This document shows positions 7,160-10,177 of a stretch of 10,177 bases of DNA, piece after piece. The position numbers were made by a program, and so were the translations under genes. The stretch is from the NCBI GenBank assembly GCA_905205085.1, contig CAJLCG010000081.1, positions 1 through 10,177 on the forward strand, read 5' to 3'. The notes below the pieces were generated by a model. That model was given only the letters and a program-made list of their open reading frames with translations, was not told the origin of the DNA and searched no databases. This stretch comes from an uncultured Oscillospiraceae bacterium. Its GTDB lineage: Bacteria > Bacillota > Clostridia > Oscillospirales > Oscillospiraceae. Numbering within the stretch: the first letter of the stretch is position 1; each line of letters begins with the position of its first letter.

Positions 7160-7196
7160 AAAAAACCGCCCCCGCAGGCACAGTCCTGCGGGGGCG
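7160..7196 (-). terminator. Intrinsic terminator of the serpin gene
   Basis: A perfect 12-bp GC-rich stem (CGCCCCCGCAGG at 7167-7178, CCTGCGGGGGCG at 7185-7196) has a 6-nt loop. On the minus strand it is followed after one G by TTTTTT (7165-7160). It starts 22 bp after the serpin stop codon, in the right orientation to end the serpin transcript. On the plus strand it lacks a T-run. Confidence 0.88.
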
Positions 7197-7218
7197 CTTG
7201 CTGTATGAGAAAACAGAG

Positions 7219-8604
7219 TTACACTTCATTCACCACGCCCACAAACAGGGGCAGGCCCTGGCTGCGCAGGACGAACAGGAAGGGGCGGTTCAGGTTCATC
7301 ACGCAGGTCTCGTCGGGTGGCATGCTCGCGTCGTTCGCCTCCAGAATGGTCACGGCGGCGGCCTCCACACCCTCCTCGTCCACGCTCACCCGGGTCATCT
7401 GCTCGGCCTGGGTCAGGAAGGTGTCCAGGGAGGTCAGGCCGCTCAGGTCGGCCTGATCCGCGTTCAGCAGGTCGGTGATGCCCAGAGATTTCAGGGTGTT
7501 TATCAGGTCCAGGTCGGCGGACAGGTCAAACTTGGGCACCGACCACTCCACCGTGCCGTACTGCACGTCAGCGGCGCCGCTGCTGAGGCTGGACAAAAAG
7601 CTGGTGTCGCTGAGCAGCTCCTCGGGGGCGGTGCCCTCCTCAGGCAGGACAAAGAACATCTCGCCCAGTTGGGTCTCCAGGGCGGCGGCCTGATAGCCAT
7701 CCCGCTTCAGGAAATTGCCCGCCAGGGAAGCGTGCATAAAGTCGGCGGATGCTGTCTCACCGCTGGCGGTAGTAAAGTCGCCCTCCTGGGTTTTTTCCGC
7801 ATCAAAGGGAACGACCCAGGCCGCCTTGTAGTAGAGGGAGGAGGCCAGCAGGAGCAGGGTGTCCGGCGCGGTCTCCACCACAGGGCCGTTCCCACCGATG
7901 AGACCATTGGTCTCTTTGGCGACCCAGTCGGTAATGGCCTGGTCGGCCCCGGCGGTGCCCATGGGGGTGGTGTATACCCCGGCGAAGTAGTCCCGGCCCA
8001 GCGTGTCCAGGGTGGCCTGGACGTACTCGCCTTGCTGGGAATCATTGAGCCACACAGAGTTGGACAGAATGAGGCTGCTCACCCCGTCGTTGGTGTACAG
8101 CCCCTTCCACAGGCGGCTGACCTGATCGGTGAGCTCCCGCTGACCGGCCACCCCAAGGGCGGAAAGCAGCTGGCTCTGGCTGTCCCCCTGGGCGCAGGGC
8201 GCCAGCATGGCCAGGGCGGCCCACAGGGAGACGGGGGAAAAGGCGGCGTTTTTCCCCTCCTGTCCCGCCAGGGCCAGGGGGGTGCTCTTGGCGGCAAAAT
8301 CACTTACGGCAAAGCGGGTGCCCTCGGGGATGCCGCCCCCTCGCAGCTCCATCACCGCGCTGTAATACTCGTCGTAGGCGTTGTAGTAGGCCTGCCAGTC
8401 CGCGTCCGGGCCGTCCTCCGGGGCCTGGGGGAACTGGGGGAAGGTGGGGTAGGTGGGTTCTTTCAGGGTGGTAAAGACGGCCTGGGCCTGGCTTTGGGAC
8501 GAGCTCTGGCTGCCCTGGGGATCGGAAGACTCTCCCTTTGGTCCGCAGCTGGCCAGGGACAAAAGCAGGGCGGAGGCAAGCAGAATAGATACCGTTCGTT
8601 TCAT
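7219..8604 (-). CDS. Serpin-family protease inhibitor, surface lipoprotein
   Basis: This encodes 461 residues, with AAAGGAG 9 nt before the ATG. A lipoprotein signal with lipobox LASC puts the lipidated cysteine at residue 20. It is followed by a Ser/Gln/Pro-rich linker (21-62) and a complete serpin fold (about 95-461). Serpin hallmarks: AFSPVSLWAALAML (121-134), SNSVWLN (181-187), TLLLLASSLYYKAAW (249-263), WSVPKFDL (354-361), hinge EEGVEAAAVT (410-419) and C-terminal NRPFLFVLRSQGLPLFVG (439-456). The small-residue hinge predicts a true inhibitor that inserts its loop and traps a protease as an acyl-enzyme. Gapless alignment of the loop with alpha-1-antitrypsin gives P1 Ala426 and P1' Ser427, pointing to elastase-like serine proteases. 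It follows a membrane cysteine peptidase gene on the same strand. Gut bacterial serpins such as that of Bifidobacterium longum and the siropins inhibit host elastases, so a protective or host-facing role is plausible. Confidence 0.95.
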   Translation of the reverse strand: MKRTVSILLASALLLSLASCGPKGESSDPQGSQSSSQSQAQAVFTTLKEPTYPTFPQFPQAPEDGPDADWQAYYNAYDEYYSAVMELRGGGIPEGTRFAVSDFAAKSTPLALAGQEGKNAAFSPVSLWAALAMLAPCAQGDSQSQLLSALGVAGQRELTDQVSRLWKGLYTNDGVSSLILSNSVWLNDSQQGEYVQATLDTLGRDYFAGVYTTPMGTAGADQAITDWVAKETNGLIGGNGPVVETAPDTLLLLASSLYYKAAWVVPFDAEKTQEGDFTTASGETASADFMHASLAGNFLKRDGYQAAALETQLGEMFFVLPEEGTAPEELLSDTSFLSSLSSGAADVQYGTVEWSVPKFDLSADLDLINTLKSLGITDLLNADQADLSGLTSLDTFLTQAEQMTRVSVDEEGVEAAAVTILEANDASMPPDETCVMNLNRPFLFVLRSQGLPLFVGVVNEV

Positions 8605-8697
8605 GGCAGTACACTCCTTTCCGGTGTTTCCTCTCTATCTGTTTAGACGGAATACCCAGGGGAAGGGTTCCAAACAAAAGGACGGATTTGTACCTCT

Positions 8698-8726
8698 ATT
8701 ATACCCTGTTGTGCTCTGCCAGGGAA
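8698..8726 (-). promoter_or_regulatory. Promoter of the serpin gene
   Basis: On the minus strand a perfect TATAAT (-10, 8703-8698) lies 17 nt after a poor TTCCCT (-35, 8726-8721). An inverted repeat CCCTG/CAGGG (8704-8708, 8720-8724) occupies the spacer, a position suited to a regulator, though it is short and could be chance. The predicted leader is about 85 nt. The promoter begins 4 bp after the upstream peptidase stop, and no terminator separates them, so the serpin may be made both from here and by read-through. Confidence 0.5.
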
Positions 8727-8729
8727 GGG

Positions 8730-9581
8730 TCAGGAGAGAGAATAGGACCAAAGATTGTTGATCTGTCCGGCCAGGGTGTCGTAGTCCCACAGCTGGGAGC
8801 TGGTGGAGTGGCGGTTGGGGTCGTTGACCCGAATCTTGCCGTCCTCCCCCCCCACCAATACGATGAAGTGGCCGCTGGTGGTGAAGTCACCGGGGCCCAC
8901 GCTGCAAATGATGGGCTGTCCATTCTTCAGGGCGCGGGTGATCACGCCCTCGTCCAGGGGCAGCTCCTTGGCGGTGAGGCCGAAGTGCTCCGCTCCCGTG
9001 CGCATCAGATCCCAGCTGGTGCCCACGCCGTCCACGTAGAACCCCTGACTGTCGGCATACTGGGCCACGGTGTAGGGGGTAATGGTGTTGTCCCCGGTGA
9101 GACCGCAGATCACCATGGACAGGGCGGTGGGACCACAGCCGTTGAGGGCCATCAGACCGTCGCCGTAGGTGGCGTAGCCCCAGCGCATATCCCACTGCAT
9201 CAGCAGGGGAAACTCCCCCTTTGTCACCTCGCCCACCGTGTCGGCGGGGGCGTCATGCTTGTGCTGGGGGTAGCCGGCCACAAAGTCCAGCGTCTCCGTG
9301 TTGCGGGCAAGCAGGGAGAGCAGGCCGGAGGGGTAGTCGTCCAGGTTTTTGAGGATATATTTGGCCTGGGTCTCATCCTTGGCCAGTTCACGTAGCTGGG
9401 AGAGAGTCTCGCTGTTGATGGTCTGCCCGTCCAGGGATTGGCGGGGCTGGAACGGGAAGTAGCCGGTAAACAGACGGTAGCCCCCCCCCGCCACTACCAG
9501 GACCAAAAGCAGCCACAGCAGGGGGGAGGAACGGTGTTTTTTCTTTGTGGAGGCGGCAGCCTCGCGGGAACGGGATGGCAT
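8730..9581 (-). CDS. Membrane-anchored C39-like cysteine peptidase
   Basis: This encodes 283 residues from the ATG at 9581 (AGAGG 8 nt upstream). The open frame extends to 10058, but that part is antisense to the metallopeptidase gene and is rejected. A basic N-terminus (KKKHR) precedes one hydrophobic helix (about 20-34) with no clear cleavage site, so the protein is likely anchored with its C-terminal domain outside. Residues 120-280 match the Peptidase_C39_2 type: Gln129 in LLMQWDMRWG, Cys149 in NGCGPTALSMV, His238 in SGHFIVLVGG and Asp254 in VNDPNR. All expected catalytic positions are filled. It shares the fold, but not close sequence, with the SLH protein at 43-1356. The substrate is unknown. 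Runs of nine and eight G (coding strand) near residues 31-34 and 243-246 are possible slippage sites. The serpin gene follows 125 bp downstream. Confidence 0.88.
   Translation of the reverse strand: MPSRSREAAASTKKKHRSSPLLWLLLVLVVAGGGYRLFTGYFPFQPRQSLDGQTINSETLSQLRELAKDETQAKYILKNLDDYPSGLLSLLARNTETLDFVAGYPQHKHDAPADTVGEVTKGEFPLLMQWDMRWGYATYGDGLMALNGCGPTALSMVICGLTGDNTITPYTVAQYADSQGFYVDGVGTSWDLMRTGAEHFGLTAKELPLDEGVITRALKNGQPIICSVGPGDFTTSGHFIVLVGGEDGKIRVNDPNRHSTSSQLWDYDTLAGQINNLWSYSLS
9481..9489. repeat. C9/G9 homopolymer tract in the C39 peptidase gene
   Basis: Nine consecutive C (G on the coding strand) encode the Gly-Gly-Gly at the outer end of the transmembrane helix. A one-base slip would frameshift before the catalytic domain. 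A second run of eight lies at 8846-8853 in the same gene. Confidence 0.7.
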
Positions 9582-9743
9582 AGGAAAAACCTCTTTTCTA
9601 TCCAAGGGATGTCTTGTATACCATACCGCAGAAAGATTAAATTGATATGGAATAATTCTTAAGTTTTTCCGAAGGTTTTCTCCCCCTTGTATGGGACCAT
9701 GGTTTTTGGTATCCTGAGAAAAACGGAAAAGGAGGCGTTTGCT
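9582..9743. promoter_or_regulatory. Divergent intergenic region, C39 peptidase and metallopeptidase
   Basis: This 162-bp interval is distinctly AT-rich around 9605-9670 and must carry promoters for both genes. AATAAT (9651-9656) on the plus strand and TATACA/TATGGT-like boxes on the minus strand (around 9615-9625) are -10 candidates, but none has a convincing -35, so no precise assignment is made. Confidence 0.4.
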
Positions 9744-10112
9744 ATGGTGCCCAGCTATGAGACCATGGGGGACTGGCTGGAGGAGATCGCCCAAGAATTT
9801 CCCGACGCGTTTTTTGAGGAGCTGGACGGAGGCATCCAGCTGGAGGAGGAGGCCCGGCCCGACCCGGACTTCCCCCCCGGGGAAATGTACATTATGGGGG
9901 AGTACTGCAATGATATGCTGGGGCGGTATATCGTACTCTACTACGGCTCCTTTGCCGCCCTGCTCTCCGATGAGGACGAGGAGACCTGGAAGGACGAGAT
10001 TTTCGCCACTGTGGCCCACGAGTTTACCCACCACATGGAGGATTTTGCCGGGCTGCATGCCCTGGATGATAAGGACGCGGAGTTTTTAAGGCAGGCCAGA
10101 GAGGAGAAGTAG
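9744..10112 (+). CDS. Small zincin-like metallopeptidase family protein
   Basis: This encodes 122 residues. The ATG at 9744 is chosen because AAGGAGG ends 8 nt before it; the upstream in-frame ATG at 9687 has no such site. The pattern fits the small Zincin_1-type family (PF06262-like, about 110-130 residues). It has a helical start (ETMGDWLEEIAQEFPDAFFEEL), a strand with MGEYCNDMLGRYIVLYYGSFA (about 51-71; first residues listed, read as family signature), then the zinc motif HEFTHH at 92-97 followed by an acidic LDDKD (107-111) that may supply the third ligand. There is no signal peptide, so it should be cytoplasmic. The substrates of this family are largely unknown. It is a single gene divergent from the C39 peptidase; the next gene lies beyond the window. 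Confidence 0.85.
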   Translation: MVPSYETMGDWLEEIAQEFPDAFFEELDGGIQLEEEARPDPDFPPGEMYIMGEYCNDMLGRYIVLYYGSFAALLSDEDEETWKDEIFATVAHEFTHHMEDFAGLHALDDKDAEFLRQAREEK

Positions 10113-10116
10113 CGGG

Positions 10117-10136
10117 GTTCCGCCCTGCGGGGCGGG
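10117..10136 (+). repeat. 20-bp GC-rich hairpin module, copy B
   Basis: Identical over 20 bp to the minus strand of 7126-7145. It begins 4 bp after the metallopeptidase stop. Arms CCGCCC (10120-10125) and GGGCGG (10130-10135) enclose the loop TGCG. The following GTTCCTTTCT is only moderately T-rich, so it may be a weak terminator for this gene. Confidence 0.7.
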
Positions 10137-10164
10137 TTCCTTTCTGAGCGGTCAGAAAGGAACC
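10135..10164. repeat. Perfect 13-bp hairpin at the window end
   Basis: Arms GGTTCCTTTCTGA (10135-10147) and TCAGAAAGGAACC (10152-10164) enclose the loop GCGG and abut the GC-rich hairpin. The 3' arm is followed by AAAGACC, recalling the CAAAAAAG after the hairpin at 7061-7086. The element continues beyond the window edge. Confidence 0.75.
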
Positions 10165-10177
10165 AAAGACCCGCTGG

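Noticed and set aside
6886..8646. A 586-codon open frame on the plus strand
   Set aside because: It is antisense to the permease end, the terminator and the whole serpin gene. Its translation is Gly/Gln/His-rich with no domain. Long antisense frames are expected in GC-rich coding DNA.
9582..10058. N-terminal extension of the membrane C39 peptidase
   Set aside because: It is antisense to the metallopeptidase with its HEFTHH motif, and the start at 9581 gives a normal basic and hydrophobic N-terminus with a ribosome site.

Overview
The window is visibly GC-rich with strong AGGAGG-type ribosome binding sites. It carries an S-layer-homology protein, a signal-peptidase-II lipoprotein and long-ectodomain FtsX-type permeases. 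This combination suggests a GC-rich gut Clostridia member (Oscillospirales type: Flavonifractor, Pseudoflavonifractor, Lawsonibacter and relatives). That placement is inference from gene style, not from a marker gene.

Layout, left to right. Position 1-26 is a terminator for a minus-strand gene (43-1356) encoding a secreted protein with three SLH domains and a C39-like cysteine peptidase domain; it starts at a TTG codon. A TetR-family repressor (1489-2061, minus) is divergent from a two-gene plus-strand operon. The operon holds a MacB-type ABC ATPase (2240-2941) and a 1346-residue FtsX-type permease with an enormous coiled-coil ectodomain (3020-7060). The shared intergenic region holds two overlapping, face-to-face promoters and two similar 21-22 bp palindrome-ended elements that are good operator candidates. 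After the permease come an array of small hairpins (7061-7145) and a strong minus-strand terminator. Two minus-strand genes follow: a lipoprotein serpin (7219-8604) and, upstream of it, a membrane-anchored C39-like cysteine peptidase (8730-9581). A small zincin-like metallopeptidase (9744-10112, plus) is divergent from them, and the window ends in another hairpin element that shares a 20-bp module with the one after the permease.

How the genes fit together: nearly everything acts at the cell surface. Two papain-fold (C39-like) proteins and one lipid-anchored protease inhibitor suggest control of extracellular or envelope proteolysis. The serpin's reactive loop aligns without gaps to alpha-1-antitrypsin and gives a predicted P1-P1' of Ala-Ser, which points to elastase-like targets. 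The ABC pair looks like a TetR-controlled envelope machine whose ectodomain could span the wall. No RNA genes, insertion sequences, CRISPR arrays or origins were seen, and no gene-free stretch exceeds 300 bases.
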